Shown here one piece after another: positions 16,586 through 26,630 of a stretch of 64,000 bases of DNA. The stretch spans positions 629,409 through 693,408 of the forward strand of contig JAHBUY010000003.1 of assembly GCA_019637795.1 (NCBI GenBank), read 5' to 3'. The notes below the pieces were generated by a model. That model had not been told where the DNA came from, made no database searches, and saw only the letters and a list, made by a program, of their open reading frames with translations. Made by a program: the position numbers and the translations under genes. This stretch comes from a bacterium (GTDB lineage Bacteria > Desulfobacterota > Binatia > HRBIN30 > CADEER01). Each line of letters opens with the position of its first letter. Position 1 is the first letter of the stretch.

Positions 16586-17863
16586 TCAGCGGCGCATGGC
16601 CCGCCGGCGGAACGCGGATGCCGCGACGAGGAGCAGCACGGCGGCGCCGATCCATTGCGCGCGGACCGAGAGCGCTGGCGCCGGGGCGATGATCGGCGCG
16701 CACGTCCCCCGCTGCCCCGCGAGGTTGCACGCGTGGGCCGGCTGCGTGCAGGCGGTGTCGCAGCACACCTGGTCGACGCAGTGCATCGAGGCGCACTCGC
16801 CGCCACTCGTGCAGGAGCCCCCATTGGGGACCAGCGGCGTCGCCGTGGGCGTCGTGGTCACGGTCGCGGTCCTCGTGACGGTCGCCGTCGAGGTCGCTGT
16901 CCCGGTCGCGCTGGCGGTGCGGCTGGAGGTCGCCGTCGGCGTCATCGAGTGCGTCTGGGTCGCGGTCGCGGTGCGCGTCGCCGTGCCGGTCGACGTCGCC
17001 GTCACCGTCGACGTGGCGGTCGAGGTGTGACTGGCGGTCGACGTGCAGGTCGCGGTGCCGGTCGCCGTCGGCGTCTCGGTGACCGTCGGGGTGTCCGTGA
17101 CGGTCGGCGTGCTGGTCGGCAGCGAGTAGGTCACCTGCAATTGCGGCACCACGAACATCGACGTGTTGTCGAACGTGGCCCACTGCACCAGGTTGGTGGG
17201 GTTGCTGATGCCGGTCGGCGCTCCGCCACTGATGCCGCAGCGCAGTTTCGTGTTGCCGGTGGTGCTGACTCCGGGGGAGCCGTTGAAGCCGGAGAGCGTG
17301 AGCGTGTTGTCGGCGCCGTTGGTCAGGCTCGAGATGGCGATGTTCAGCGCCGTCGTGCCCACGGGATCCGTCCAGTCGCCGGCCACGATCGCGCCGTCGA
17401 CCACCCATTCGCAGACCAGATTACGACTGTTGGTGTTGCTCAGTGACGTGATGCGCACGAGCAGACTGACGCCCGTGATGATCGCGTCGTCGGGCAGGGC
17501 GGAGGTGTCCCAACGCATCTCGCCCACGTTGTAGATGTACTGCGCGTTGCTGATGGTGAGTTGCTTGGTCATGGTCATCGTGGTGTTGCTGCTGTTGACG
17601 ATGACCGCGTCGCCGAACGCGTTGGTGGGCGGAAGGGCGGTGCGGCTCCGGCTGAGGCCCGCGTCGTAGGCGCTCTGCGGGACGCTGAAATTCATCATGT
17701 CCGCGCCCGCGGGCGCCACCGCCTGGAGCACGGCGACCGCCACCGCCATCTGACACACGGCGGCGACGCGGACGCAGCCCCAGGCACGGGTCCGTGGCGC
17801 GCGAGAACGGCGTCGATCCGCAACCCCGCTTGCCCCCTCACTAATTCGCGACGGCTGGCTCAC
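16586..17863 (-). CDS. secreted Thr-rich surface protein with Cys-rich module and C-terminal anchor
   Basis: 425-aa predicted surface protein. GTG 17863 is preceded by GAGGAGG. After a basic N-region comes a signal helix (about residues 30-55). Residues about 60-265 form a beta-rich Asn/Thr/Ser domain with no recognised family. A long Thr/Ala/Pro low-complexity stalk (TPTVTDTPTVTETPT-like) follows, then a Cys-rich block (CVDQVCCDTAC, ACNLAGQRGTC) of a type found in deltaproteobacterial surface proteins. The last 32 residues are a hydrophobic helix followed by FRRRAMRR, a layout like CTERM-type sorting signals. The sorting enzyme is not in the window. Likely cell-surface anchored; function unknown. 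Confidence 0.7.
   Translation of the reverse strand: MSQPSRISEGASGVADRRRSRAPRTRAWGCVRVAAVCQMAVAVAVLQAVAPAGADMMNFSVPQSAYDAGLSRSRTALPPTNAFGDAVIVNSSNTTMTMTKQLTISNAQYIYNVGEMRWDTSALPDDAIITGVSLLVRITSLSNTNSRNLVCEWVVDGAIVAGDWTDPVGTTALNIAISSLTNGADNTLTLSGFNGSPGVSTTGNTKLRCGISGGAPTGISNPTNLVQWATFDNTSMFVVPQLQVTYSLPTSTPTVTDTPTVTETPTATGTATCTSTASHTSTATSTVTATSTGTATRTATATQTHSMTPTATSSRTASATGTATSTATVTRTATVTTTPTATPLVPNGGSCTSGGECASMHCVDQVCCDTACTQPAHACNLAGQRGTCAPIIAPAPALSVRAQWIGAAVLLLVAASAFRRRAMRR
16830..17115 (-). repeat. low-complexity DNA encoding the Thr-rich stalk
   Basis: Roughly 285 bp of degenerate short repeats of the GTCGCCGTC type on the plus strand, corresponding to Thr-Ala/Thr-Pro dipeptides of the surface protein. 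Such tracts are prone to slippage, so stalk length may vary among strains. Confidence 0.6.
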
Positions 17864-18047
17864 CCCACCCTCCTCGCTGCGGCAGCATACCGCGCATGTG
17901 GTTCGCGCCGCTCCTACAGGCACTGGACCTCGGACGTCAAACTCGGTGGACCCGAGGCATCATCGCCGCGGCCCGCTGTCCGGGGCGGGCCGATTGGCAA
18001 CCGGCGCCGCCCCGTCCCCTCGGTGGTGAAAGCGGGCCATAGGAGGT

Positions 18048-19184
18048 ATGAACCCCGCCGTGGCGGATGCGGCGGGCTATGAGCTGCAGGCGGCGCGGCG
18101 GAACGGAGCGGCGACGATCGCGGTGCGCGGGCGGGTGGCGATCGGCAACGCCCAGCGCCTGCTCGAGGAGATCAGCGCCACCGTGCCGGCCGACGCGCGC
18201 GAGGTGCGGCTCGACCTGTCCGGCGTCGACTACTTCGACAGCGGCGGCGGCGCGCTGTTGATCCGGCTGCGCGAGCAGCTCGAGCGCCGCGGCGCGGCGC
18301 TGCGCATCACCGGCAGCACGCCCGACATCGACGGCTTCCTCGGTCTGGTCGACGAGGAGCGCCTGCGCGCCGCGGCGCCGCGCCCGGCACCGCCGACGAC
18401 GCTGATCGAGCGCGCCGGCGAGTGGGGCGAGCGCGCCATGGCCAGCCTGCGCGACTTCACCGCCTTCAGCGGCGAAGTGGTGATCGGCCTGCTCGACGCG
18501 GCCCGCAACCCGCGCCAGATCCGCTGGCGCGAGACCTGGATCTACATGCAGCGCGCCGGCTACGAGGCGCTGCCGATCGTCACCCTGATCAGCTTCCTGA
18601 TGGGCCTGATCACCGCCTTCCAGGCGGCCGTGCAGCTCCGCCAGTTCGGCGCCGACATCTACGTCGCCAGCCTGGTCGGCCTGTCGGTGACGCGCGAGCT
18701 CGGGCCGCTGATGACCGCGATCATCGCCGCCGGCCGCTCCGGCGCCGCCTTCGCGGCCGAGATCGGCACCATGAAGGTGTCGGAGGAAGTGGACGCGCTG
18801 GCGGCCATGGGGCTCGACCGCACCCGCTTCCTGGTGACGCCGAAGGTGCTGGCGCTCATCCTCATGCTGCCCCTGCTGACCCTCTACGCCGATCTCGTCG
18901 GCATCCTCGGCGGCCTCTTCGTCGCCGTCGTCCAGCTCAACATCCCGACCGTCGTCTATTTCTCGACCATGAAGTACTACATGGTCTTCTGGGACGTCGG
19001 GCAGGGGCTCATCAAGGCCTTCGTGTTCGCCATCCTGATCGCGCTGGTCGGGTGCCTGCGCGGCTTCGAGGCGCGCGAGAGCGCCGAGAGCGTCGGCCGC
19101 ATCACCACCTCGGCGATCGTCTCCGGCATTTTCGCGATCATCCTCAGCGACGCGGTCTTCACGGTGCTGTTCAATGTCTGGTGA
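18048..19184 (+). CDS. mlaE: MlaE-type lipid ABC transporter permease with fused N-terminal STAS (MlaB-like) domain
   Basis: 378-aa permease of the MCE/Mla system for lipid transport between the membranes. Residues about 5-110 are a STAS domain (VRLDLSGVDYFDSGGGALLI, with the conserved D-S-G loop), which in E. coli is the separate protein MlaB. Residues about 120-378 are MlaE: ITAFQAAVQLRQFGADIYVA, TRELGPLMTAIIAAGRSGAA and AAEIGTMKVSEEVDAL are hallmark motifs. AGGAGGT lies directly against the ATG, so the GTG at 18060 may be the real start. mlaF begins inside its 3' end. Confidence 0.93.
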   Translation: MNPAVADAAGYELQAARRNGAATIAVRGRVAIGNAQRLLEEISATVPADAREVRLDLSGVDYFDSGGGALLIRLREQLERRGAALRITGSTPDIDGFLGLVDEERLRAAAPRPAPPTTLIERAGEWGERAMASLRDFTAFSGEVVIGLLDAARNPRQIRWRETWIYMQRAGYEALPIVTLISFLMGLITAFQAAVQLRQFGADIYVASLVGLSVTRELGPLMTAIIAAGRSGAAFAAEIGTMKVSEEVDALAAMGLDRTRFLVTPKVLALILMLPLLTLYADLVGILGGLFVAVVQLNIPTVVYFSTMKYYMVFWDVGQGLIKAFVFAILIALVGCLRGFEARESAESVGRITTSAIVSGIFAIILSDAVFTVLFNVW

Positions 19185-19986
19185 GCCGAGCGCCGCGCCG
19201 GCGGCGATCACGGTCGAGCACCTGGTGGCGCGCTACGGCGACAAGGTGATCCTCGACGACGTCTCCTGCGCCGTGCGGCGCGGCGAGGTGTTCGCGATCG
19301 TCGGCGGCTCCGGCTGCGGCAAGACGACGCTGCTGCGTCACATGATCGGGCTGCTGCGCCCGGCCGGCGGCCGGGTGCTGATCGAGGGCGACGACGTGGC
19401 GCATGCCGACGAGGAGCAACTGCGCCGCATTCAGCAGCGCTTCGGCGTCAGCTTCCAGGCTGGCGCGCTCTTCGGCTCGCTCACCCTCGGCCAGAACATC
19501 GCCCTGCCGCTCGAGGAGTACACCACCCTGCCGCCGGACATGATCGCGCTGCTGGTGCGCATGAAGCTGGCGATGGTGCGCCTCGACGGCTTCGAGGACT
19601 TCATGGTGTCCGAGCTCTCGGGTGGCATGAAGAAGCGCGCCGCGCTCGCCCGCGCCCTGGCGCTCGACCCCCGCATCCTCTTCTTCGACGAGCCCTCGGC
19701 CGGCCTCGACCCGATCACCTCGGTGGAGCTCGACGAGCTCATCGTGCAGGTGAACCGCAGCCTCGGCACCACCATCGTCGTCGTGTCGCACGAGTTGCCG
19801 AGCATCTTCACCATCGCCACCCGCTGCATCATGCTCGACGCCGCGACCAAGTCGGTGATCGCCGAGGGGCCGCCGCTCGAGCTGCGGGAGGGGCACCCCG
19901 ATTCGCGCGTCCATGCGTTCTTCAACCGCCAGCCGAGCGAGCAGGCGCAGCACAGGAGGGCCACCCGTGGCGACCGAGGCGCGTAA
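19174..19986 (+). CDS. mlaF: Mla/MCE-type ABC transporter ATP-binding protein
   Basis: 270-aa ATPase with Walker A GGSGCGKTTLL (about residues 45-55), a Q-loop in VSFQAGALFGSLT, signature LSGGMKKRAALARAL, Walker B ILFFDEPSAGLD, and the switch His in VVSHEL. This is the MlaF subgroup (LSGGMxxR signature). It overlaps mlaE by 11 bp and mlaD by 20 bp, in the order mlaE-mlaF-mlaD typical of this system. Confidence 0.95.
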   Translation: MSGEPSAAPAAITVEHLVARYGDKVILDDVSCAVRRGEVFAIVGGSGCGKTTLLRHMIGLLRPAGGRVLIEGDDVAHADEEQLRRIQQRFGVSFQAGALFGSLTLGQNIALPLEEYTTLPPDMIALLVRMKLAMVRLDGFEDFMVSELSGGMKKRAALARALALDPRILFFDEPSAGLDPITSVELDELIVQVNRSLGTTIVVVSHELPSIFTIATRCIMLDAATKSVIAEGPPLELREGHPDSRVHAFFNRQPSEQAQHRRATRGDRGA

Positions 19987-20902
19987 GCTCCGCGTCGGCA
20001 TCTTCGTCATCGTCGCCCTGATGATCGGCCTGGCGGCGGCGATCTGGCTCGGCGCCAGCCGCTACCTGGCCGACGAATCGGCGGCGGTGACCTACTTCTC
20101 CGAATCGGTGCAGGGCCTCGACCGCGGCGCCGCGGTGAAGTACCGCGGCGTGCCGGCGGGCCGGGTCGAGCGCATCGACATCGCGCCCGACGGCGACCTC
20201 ATCGAGGTCCGCATGAGCATCGACAACCGCTATGCCGATCTGCTGTTCAAGGACCCGACGCTGCGCGCCCAGCTCCAGCTCTCGGGCATCACCGGGCTGC
20301 GCTACGTCGAGATCGACCGCCACGCCGGCGATGCGCTGGAGAAGGCGCCGACCCTGTCCTTCGAGCCCTCGGCGCCGCTGATCCCGTCGACGCCGTCGCA
20401 GTTCAAGGCCATCCAGGAGGCGCTCGAGGACATCTACCAGCGGGTGATGAGCATCGATCTGCCGGGGATCTCGGACGACGTGCGCGCCACCCTGCAGGCC
20501 GCCGACCAGTTGCTGCGCGACGAGCGCGTGCAGCACATCCTGACCAATCTGACCAACATCACCGACTCGGCATCGCGCGTGACGCTCAATCTCGACAAGG
20601 CCACCGAGGGCGTGCGCCTGCAGCCGGTGGTCGCCGATCTGCGCGAGGCGACGGCCGAGGCCAGGGCGCTGATGGTCGACCTGCGCAGCGGCGACACCGG
20701 CCGCGATCTGCGCAGCGCCGTGCGCGAGGTCGACGGCCTGGCGCGCACCGGCCAGTCGTTCATCATCGACCTGCAGGGCGTCATCGGCCGCCTCAACCGC
20801 ACCATCGACAACCTGCAGCTCCTGAGCGACTCGCTCCGCCAGCAGCCCTCGAGCCTGCTGTTCTCCAACCCGCCGCCGCCGCGTCCGACGCCGGCGCGTT
20901 GA
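19967..20902 (+). CDS. mlaD: MCE-domain substrate-binding protein (MlaD-like)
   Basis: 311-aa inner-membrane-anchored periplasmic protein. GTG 19967 is set by AGGAGGG 6 nt upstream, inside mlaF. One transmembrane helix lies at about residues 8-27, followed by the MCE domain (VTYFSESVQGLDRGAAVKYR, VPAGRVERIDI, about residues 37-115). The C-terminal half is helical and rich in Asp, Leu and Arg, probably forming the hexamer pore as in other MCE proteins. It is longer than E. coli MlaD (183 aa), as is common in Proteobacteria outside the enterics. Confidence 0.93.
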   Translation: MATEARKLRVGIFVIVALMIGLAAAIWLGASRYLADESAAVTYFSESVQGLDRGAAVKYRGVPAGRVERIDIAPDGDLIEVRMSIDNRYADLLFKDPTLRAQLQLSGITGLRYVEIDRHAGDALEKAPTLSFEPSAPLIPSTPSQFKAIQEALEDIYQRVMSIDLPGISDDVRATLQAADQLLRDERVQHILTNLTNITDSASRVTLNLDKATEGVRLQPVVADLREATAEARALMVDLRSGDTGRDLRSAVREVDGLARTGQSFIIDLQGVIGRLNRTIDNLQLLSDSLRQQPSSLLFSNPPPPRPTPAR

Positions 20903-20911
20903 GGAGTGCCC

Positions 20912-21505
20912 ATGCGCCGCCTGGCTCCGCTCGCCATCGCTCTTCTGGTCAGCGCCTGTTCCACCTTCGGCGGCGCGCCGCCGGTCGCGCGCACCTACCG
21001 GCTCGCCTACCCCGCACCCGCCGCGACCCACGAGGCGCCGGCCGGCATCGTGCGCGTCGCGCCCTTCAGCGTCGCGCCCGCGTACGACCGCCTGGGCTTC
21101 ATCTACCGCCAGGGCCCGTACGACGTCGGCGTCGACAACTACAACAGTTGGATTGCCGCGCCGAGCGCGATGATCGGCGAGCTCATCGCGCGTGATCTCG
21201 GCAGCGCCGGCGTCGCCTCGGCGGTGCTGCAGGGACCGTCGGCGCTGGCGCCCGACTACGAGCTCAGCGGTCGGGTCGAGGAGATCGACGAGCTCGACAG
21301 CGACGGCTGCACCGCGCACCTGCGGGTGCGCGCCCTGCTCGTGCGGGTCGCCGCCAGCGGCCCGCGCGGCCCCGTCTTCGAGGAGCTGTTCACCAGCGAC
21401 CAGCCGTGCGTGCTCGGCGACCCGACGTCGTTCGTCGCCGCGATGAGCCGCGCCGCGCAGGACATCTCGGGGCAGATCGCCGCCCGGGTGGCCGCGGTCC
21501 GCTAG
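20912..21505 (+). CDS. ABC-type transport auxiliary lipoprotein
   Basis: 197-aa lipoprotein with an N-terminal signal ending in LLVSAC (lipobox Cys at about residue 18). The body matches the auxiliary lipoproteins (PqiC/YmbA type) that accompany MCE transporters: VRVAPFSVAPAYDRLGFIYR, then an alpha/beta domain and C-terminal helix. ATG 20912 has GAGGAG 5 nt upstream. It lies 9 bp after mlaD and is probably the last gene of the operon, acting at the outer membrane end of the lipid path. Confidence 0.85.
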   Translation: MRRLAPLAIALLVSACSTFGGAPPVARTYRLAYPAPAATHEAPAGIVRVAPFSVAPAYDRLGFIYRQGPYDVGVDNYNSWIAAPSAMIGELIARDLGSAGVASAVLQGPSALAPDYELSGRVEEIDELDSDGCTAHLRVRALLVRVAASGPRGPVFEELFTSDQPCVLGDPTSFVAAMSRAAQDISGQIAARVAAVR

Positions 21506-21518
21506 CCGCAGCCCTCGG

Positions 21519-22184
21519 CTACGGCATCCGCCGAGTCGCCAGCAGCTCGATCGCCTCGGCGAAGAGATCCCGCTTCAGCCGCCCGTAGATCGCCCGATCC
21601 TTCCCCGACAGCGCCTCGGCCCGCGCCACCGCCCGCGGCAGCACCTCCTCCGCGGCGGCGGTCTCGTCCACCGCGCGCAGCGCCAGGGCCTCCGCGCCGC
21701 CGACGCGGCGGCCGGTGAGGATCAGATCGGTGGCGCTGCGGCGCCCGAGCTTGCCGGTGATGAGCGCGTTCATCCCCGGAGCGAACGGCATGCCGAGGTC
21801 GACCTCGGGCAGGCAGAAGAAGCCGCGGTCGGCGCGCATGACGCGGAAGTCGTGGGTGAGCGCGAACATCGCGCCGCCAGCGAAGGCGTGGCCATTGATC
21901 GCCGCCACCGTCGGCACCGGCAGGGCCAGCAGACGGCCGAAGAAGGCGAGGAAGTCGCCGATGAAGCTCGGCCCCTCGCCGGCGGGCGACATCAGCCAGT
22001 CGAGGTCGAGGCCGTTGGAGTAGAACTTGTCGCTCCCGACCGTCACCAGCGCCGCCGCGCCGCGGCTCCGCTCCACTTCGTCGACGGCGCCGTTCAGCGC
22101 GTCGAGGAAGGCGCGGTTGAAGCGGTTCTCGCCGCTCTGCATGGCGAGGACGAACACGGGACCGGTGCGGGTGAGATCGATCAT
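21519..22184 (-). CDS. enoyl-CoA hydratase/isomerase family protein
   Basis: 221-aa crotonase-fold protein, shorter than typical hydratases (about 260 aa) and closer to delta3,delta2-enoyl-CoA isomerases. The oxyanion-hole segments are SNGLDLDWL (first backbone NH) and NGHAFAGGAMFAL (second). A Glu is kept in FCLPEVDLGMPF at a site used by isomerases. ATG 22184 follows an AGGAT sequence; in-frame codons upstream look non-coding. It converges on the Mla operon (13-bp gap). Reaction (hydratase or isomerase) uncertain. Confidence 0.85.
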   Translation of the reverse strand: MIDLTRTGPVFVLAMQSGENRFNRAFLDALNGAVDEVERSRGAAALVTVGSDKFYSNGLDLDWLMSPAGEGPSFIGDFLAFFGRLLALPVPTVAAINGHAFAGGAMFALTHDFRVMRADRGFFCLPEVDLGMPFAPGMNALITGKLGRRSATDLILTGRRVGGAEALALRAVDETAAAEEVLPRAVARAEALSGKDRAIYGRLKRDLFAEAIELLATRRMP

Positions 22185-22314
22185 CGGGAATCCTCGGCGT
22201 GACGGAGCTGCGTCAGGCTGTCGCGCGCTCGGGGGTTGGCGGTCGGGGCCTTCAGCCACCGTCGGCGCTTGGCGCGCGGCGGCACCCGCCAGCCCTCGGC
22301 TGTCGGGCCGCCGC

Positions 22315-23907
<1,593 letters not shown>

Positions 23908-23987
23908 GTCTCCCCGCGGCAACGTCTACCCGAGGCGCTCCGCCACGGCAACGGCGGTCCCTGCGCGGGGACGCGCGTGGTGGGTTC

Positions 23988-24034
23988 GCGGGGCGGGGCG
24001 GAGGGCGCGCTGGCCCCCGCGCCCCCCGCGCGCG
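23988..24034 (-). terminator. GC-rich hairpin between the DsbA-like gene and the regulator
   Basis: GCGGGGCGGGG near 23988-23998 is largely complementary to CCCC-CGCGCCCCCCGC at 24013-24030. It lies just past the stop of the DsbA-like gene on the minus strand. A GC-rich hairpin terminator is possible; the pairing is imperfect. Confidence 0.3.
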
Positions 24035-24037
24035 TGC

Positions 24038-25129
24038 TCACCCGTGCGCTTCGAGCTCCTCGTCGATGATCTCCTGGAACTTCTCGAACGGCTGCGCGCC
24101 GTCGAGCAGGCGACCGTTGATGAAGAACGCCGGCGTGCCGTTGACGCCGGCGGCCTGGCCGGCGGCGAGATCCTGCTCGATCATCTCCTTGCCACGCTCG
24201 GCGGCCACGCACTCGTCGAACTTCTTGCGGTCGAGGCCGACGTCGCTGGCGATCTGCTGCAGGTTGGCCGCCGAGAGGTCCTTGGCGGCCATCAGTTTGT
24301 CGTGCATCGCCCAGAACTTGCCCTGCTCGTTGGCGCACAGCGCCGCCTGCGCGGCGGGGCGGGCGCTCTGATGGAAGGGCAACGGGTAGTTGCGATAGGC
24401 GATGCGCACCTTGTCGCCGTAGGTCTCCTTCACCTGCTCCACCGACGCCTCGGCGCGCTTGCAGAACGGGCACTCGTAGTCGGAGAACTCGATGATCGTG
24501 ACCTTGGCGTCGGCGGGACCGAGCGGCGGCAGCTCGCCGACGGCGACGTCGACCGTCGGCGGCCGCAGCGCGATCTTCGTCGGATACTTCTTCTTCAGCT
24601 CCGCGATGTACTCGGTGTAGCGGCCCTGGGCGGAGCGGCTCTTCATGTACTCGACCAGCTTCTCCTTCACCTCGTCGAAGGACTGTCCGCCGAGCTGCTC
24701 CTTGTTGTCCTCGTAGAGCTTCTTGACGTCGTCGTCGCTCGGCGCCGGCACCTTTTCGACGATCTCGGTCTGCTGGAGCTGCTCGAGGGACACGCCGCGC
24801 GCCGTGGCCTCCTGCTCGAACAGCGCCGTGGCGACCAACTCGTCGACGCCGCCGCGGAGGATCTTGTAGCGGGCGGCCTCGACCTCGCCGAGCTCCGATT
24901 TCACCGACGCCTCGACGTCGGCGCGGGTGATCGTCTTGTTGCCGGCGGTCGCGAGCACGTCGCTGCCGGCCTCGGTCGCTGGGGCTGCCGCTGCCGGCGC
25001 CGCCGCGGGGGCGGCCGCGTGCTGGACCGCCGCCGGCGCCGCCGCGCCGCCCGGAGCGGCCGATTTCTGGTCACAGCCACCGGTCGCCAACACGGCGACC
25101 GCCAGCAGCGTCAAGGTGCCAATGCGCAT
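24038..25129 (-). CDS. lipoprotein with SurA-like N-domain and DsbA-like thioredoxin domain
   Basis: 363-aa predicted periplasmic lipoprotein. The signal ends in the lipobox LATGGC (Cys about residue 19). An Ala/Pro-rich linker (about 25-55) follows, then a SurA/PpiC-type N-terminal helical domain (about 55-175), then a DsbA-type thioredoxin fold with active site CPFC (in SDYECPFCKRAE) and the cis-Pro segment GVNGTPAFFINGR. GGAGGATCC precedes ATG 25129 at good spacing. Such fusions probably act as disulfide oxidoreductases with a chaperone-like arm. No DsbB partner is seen nearby. Confidence 0.85.
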   Translation of the reverse strand: MRIGTLTLLAVAVLATGGCDQKSAAPGGAAAPAAVQHAAAPAAAPAAAAPATEAGSDVLATAGNKTITRADVEASVKSELGEVEAARYKILRGGVDELVATALFEQEATARGVSLEQLQQTEIVEKVPAPSDDDVKKLYEDNKEQLGGQSFDEVKEKLVEYMKSRSAQGRYTEYIAELKKKYPTKIALRPPTVDVAVGELPPLGPADAKVTIIEFSDYECPFCKRAEASVEQVKETYGDKVRIAYRNYPLPFHQSARPAAQAALCANEQGKFWAMHDKLMAAKDLSAANLQQIASDVGLDRKKFDECVAAERGKEMIEQDLAAGQAAGVNGTPAFFINGRLLDGAQPFEKFQEIIDEELEAHG

Positions 25130-25193
25130 GGATCCTCCTGGGGGTTCGAGACGATGATCCCCCACCGTACGGGTCCCCCACCTGTCCCGTCAA

Positions 25194-25209
25194 CTCGAAC
25201 GCGGAACAC
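25194..25209. repeat. target-site duplication, left copy
   Basis: CTCGAACGCGGAACAC immediately left of the insertion sequence, identical to 26631-26646. One or two further flanking bases could belong to it depending on where the element ends. Confidence 0.8.
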
Positions 25210-25260
25210 TGTCGCTGCTCAGTGATTCTGTCCGCCCTCAACTGCTCAGTGATTCCGTCC
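25210..25260. repeat. left terminal repeat of the IS (two units)
   Basis: Outer unit 25210-25236 and inner unit starting at 25244 share GCTCAGTGATTC followed by GTCC. The doubled arrangement is mirrored at the right end. Confidence 0.75.
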
Positions 25261-25269
25261 CCCCGGGGT

Positions 25270-26556
25270 TCATCGTGGTGGTGACGGGATCATGTCGGTG
25301 GGGGAAACGGAAGGAGCCCGCAGGGCGACTGGAGTTTTCCCCACCGAGGCGGCGCTCGGCGGCCGCCGCCGCCGGCGCTTGAGCGTGCGGAGGGCGCCGG
25401 GCGAGGTGGCGGCGGCCGTGGCGATCACCGTGTCGCCGCCGTAGACGCGCCAGCTGCCGTCGAGGAGCTGGCGCACCTCGACGCGCGTCCCCGCATAGCT
25501 GCGCTTGCGCGGGCCGGGCGGGATGTCGAGGACCAGGCCGCCGATCCGCACGGTGTTGTCGTTCAGCACGGTCGCCTCGTACTGGAAGCTGCAGATCCGG
25601 CTCAGATCGGTCCCCCGTCGCACCGGCCGCCACGCCGGGGTGGCCTCGGCCGGGGGAATGGCAAACCGCTGGTTGTGCTCCGCCCGAAAGGCCTCCAGCA
25701 CGGCATTGGCCTCCTCCACGGTCGTGGCCCCCACCAACCGGAGCTCGGAGACCAACCGATCCTGCAGCGTGCCCCACAGCCGCTCCACTCGGCCCTTCGC
25801 CTGCGGCGACAGCGCGTAGATCACCTCAATCTCCAAGGCCGCGAGCGCCCGGCCCACCTGCGTCGGGTCTTGGACCCCGCGTAACTCCTCTTCCAGCGTC
25901 CAGTGCGCGTCGTTGCGCTTCAGGCTCCCGTGCCGATCCATGTAGGCGCTGTACGGAAGTCCTTTCGCCTCCGCGATCGCTCGCAGCACCCGCAGGTACC
26001 CTGCCGCGCACTCCTGCTCCACGAACGACGCCCCAGGCAGCAGCTCGCCGGTCGCGTCATCGATCGCTCCCATCAGGCACAGCATCGGCCCGCGCCCCTC
26101 GAGCCACTCGTGTCGGCTGCCGTCCCAGAGGATCATCAACCCCGCCTGCGGTTTGCGGTCTCTGCGCCGGCGGTGTTTCGGGGCGCGCCGCCGGCGCGGC
26201 GGCCCGATGCCCGCCGCGCGCAGCAGCCGCTGCACGCTGGCCCGAGAGACCTTGACCCCTTCCACGTCCCCCAGCTTCTCGGTGAAGTGCTGGTCGTTGA
26301 ACCCGTCGTACTTCTTGCGCCGCAGCTCCAGGATCTGCTCCCGCACCGCTTCCCCCAAGCGGTGCTTCGGCGCCCGCCCCGTGTTCCCGTGCTGCACTCC
26401 TTTCGCCCCACGCCGCCCCACCGCCCGCCGCAGCCGTCGCACCTGCCGCTTCGACAGTCCCAGCACCTCCGCCGCTTCTCCCACCGTCAGCGCCCCTCGC
26501 TCGATCCGCTCCACGGCGTCCAGCCGCTTCCATTGCCGCTTGCTCATCCTCTCCAT
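25270..26556 (-). CDS. DDE transposase of the ISNCY/IS1202-like element
   Basis: 428-aa transposase. The N-terminus has a helix-turn-helix (LTVGEAAEVLGLSKRQVRRL, residues about 24-43). The integrase-like core shows the acidic residues in MILWDGSRHEW, DDATGELL, YMDRHGSLKRND and GRVERLWGTLQDR, a DD-E arrangement. The C-terminus is basic and Ser/Pro-rich. It fills almost all the element, ending 60 bp from the left tip. No frameshift or stop is present, so it may be active. Confidence 0.9.
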   Translation of the reverse strand: MERMSKRQWKRLDAVERIERGALTVGEAAEVLGLSKRQVRRLRRAVGRRGAKGVQHGNTGRAPKHRLGEAVREQILELRRKKYDGFNDQHFTEKLGDVEGVKVSRASVQRLLRAAGIGPPRRRRAPKHRRRRDRKPQAGLMILWDGSRHEWLEGRGPMLCLMGAIDDATGELLPGASFVEQECAAGYLRVLRAIAEAKGLPYSAYMDRHGSLKRNDAHWTLEEELRGVQDPTQVGRALAALEIEVIYALSPQAKGRVERLWGTLQDRLVSELRLVGATTVEEANAVLEAFRAEHNQRFAIPPAEATPAWRPVRRGTDLSRICSFQYEATVLNDNTVRIGGLVLDIPPGPRKRSYAGTRVEVRQLLDGSWRVYGGDTVIATAAATSPGALRTLKRRRRRPPSAASVGKTPVALRAPSVSPTDMIPSPPR

Positions 26557-26577
26557 CCCTCCTTCTTTGCCGCGGAG

Positions 26578-26630
26578 GGGCGGACATTTTCACTGAGCAG
26601 TTAGGCGGACAAAATCACTGAGCTTCAACA
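26578..26630. repeat. right terminal repeat of the IS (two units)
   Basis: Inner unit GCGGACATTTTCACTGAGC (about 26581-26599) and outer unit GGCGGACAAAATCACTGAGC (about 26604-26623) plus the tip TTCAACA. These are the reverse complements of the left-end units. Confidence 0.75.

Larger units (their letters stand above)
25210..26630 (-). mobile_element. complete insertion sequence, ISNCY/IS1202-like
   Basis: About 1.42 kb with one transposase gene. The ends are inverted repeats: the left reads TGTCGCTGCTCAGTGATTC and the reverse complement of the right reads TGTTGAAGCTCAGTGATTT, both followed by TGTCCGCC. Each end has a second inner copy of the GCTCAGTGA motif (25244-25260 and 26580-26599), so each terminus carries two tandem transposase-site-like units. 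It is flanked by a 16-bp direct repeat. Long duplications are known for IS1202-type elements. The intact gene, ends and duplication suggest a recent insertion. Confidence 0.85.

Noticed and set aside
16830-17115. Short repeats that at first looked like a CRISPR-like or satellite array
   Set aside because: They are in frame with the surface protein and encode its Thr-rich stalk; unit length is irregular and there are no spacers.
25210-26630. A composite transposon
   Set aside because: Only one insertion sequence occurs in the window, and its target duplication closes directly around it.
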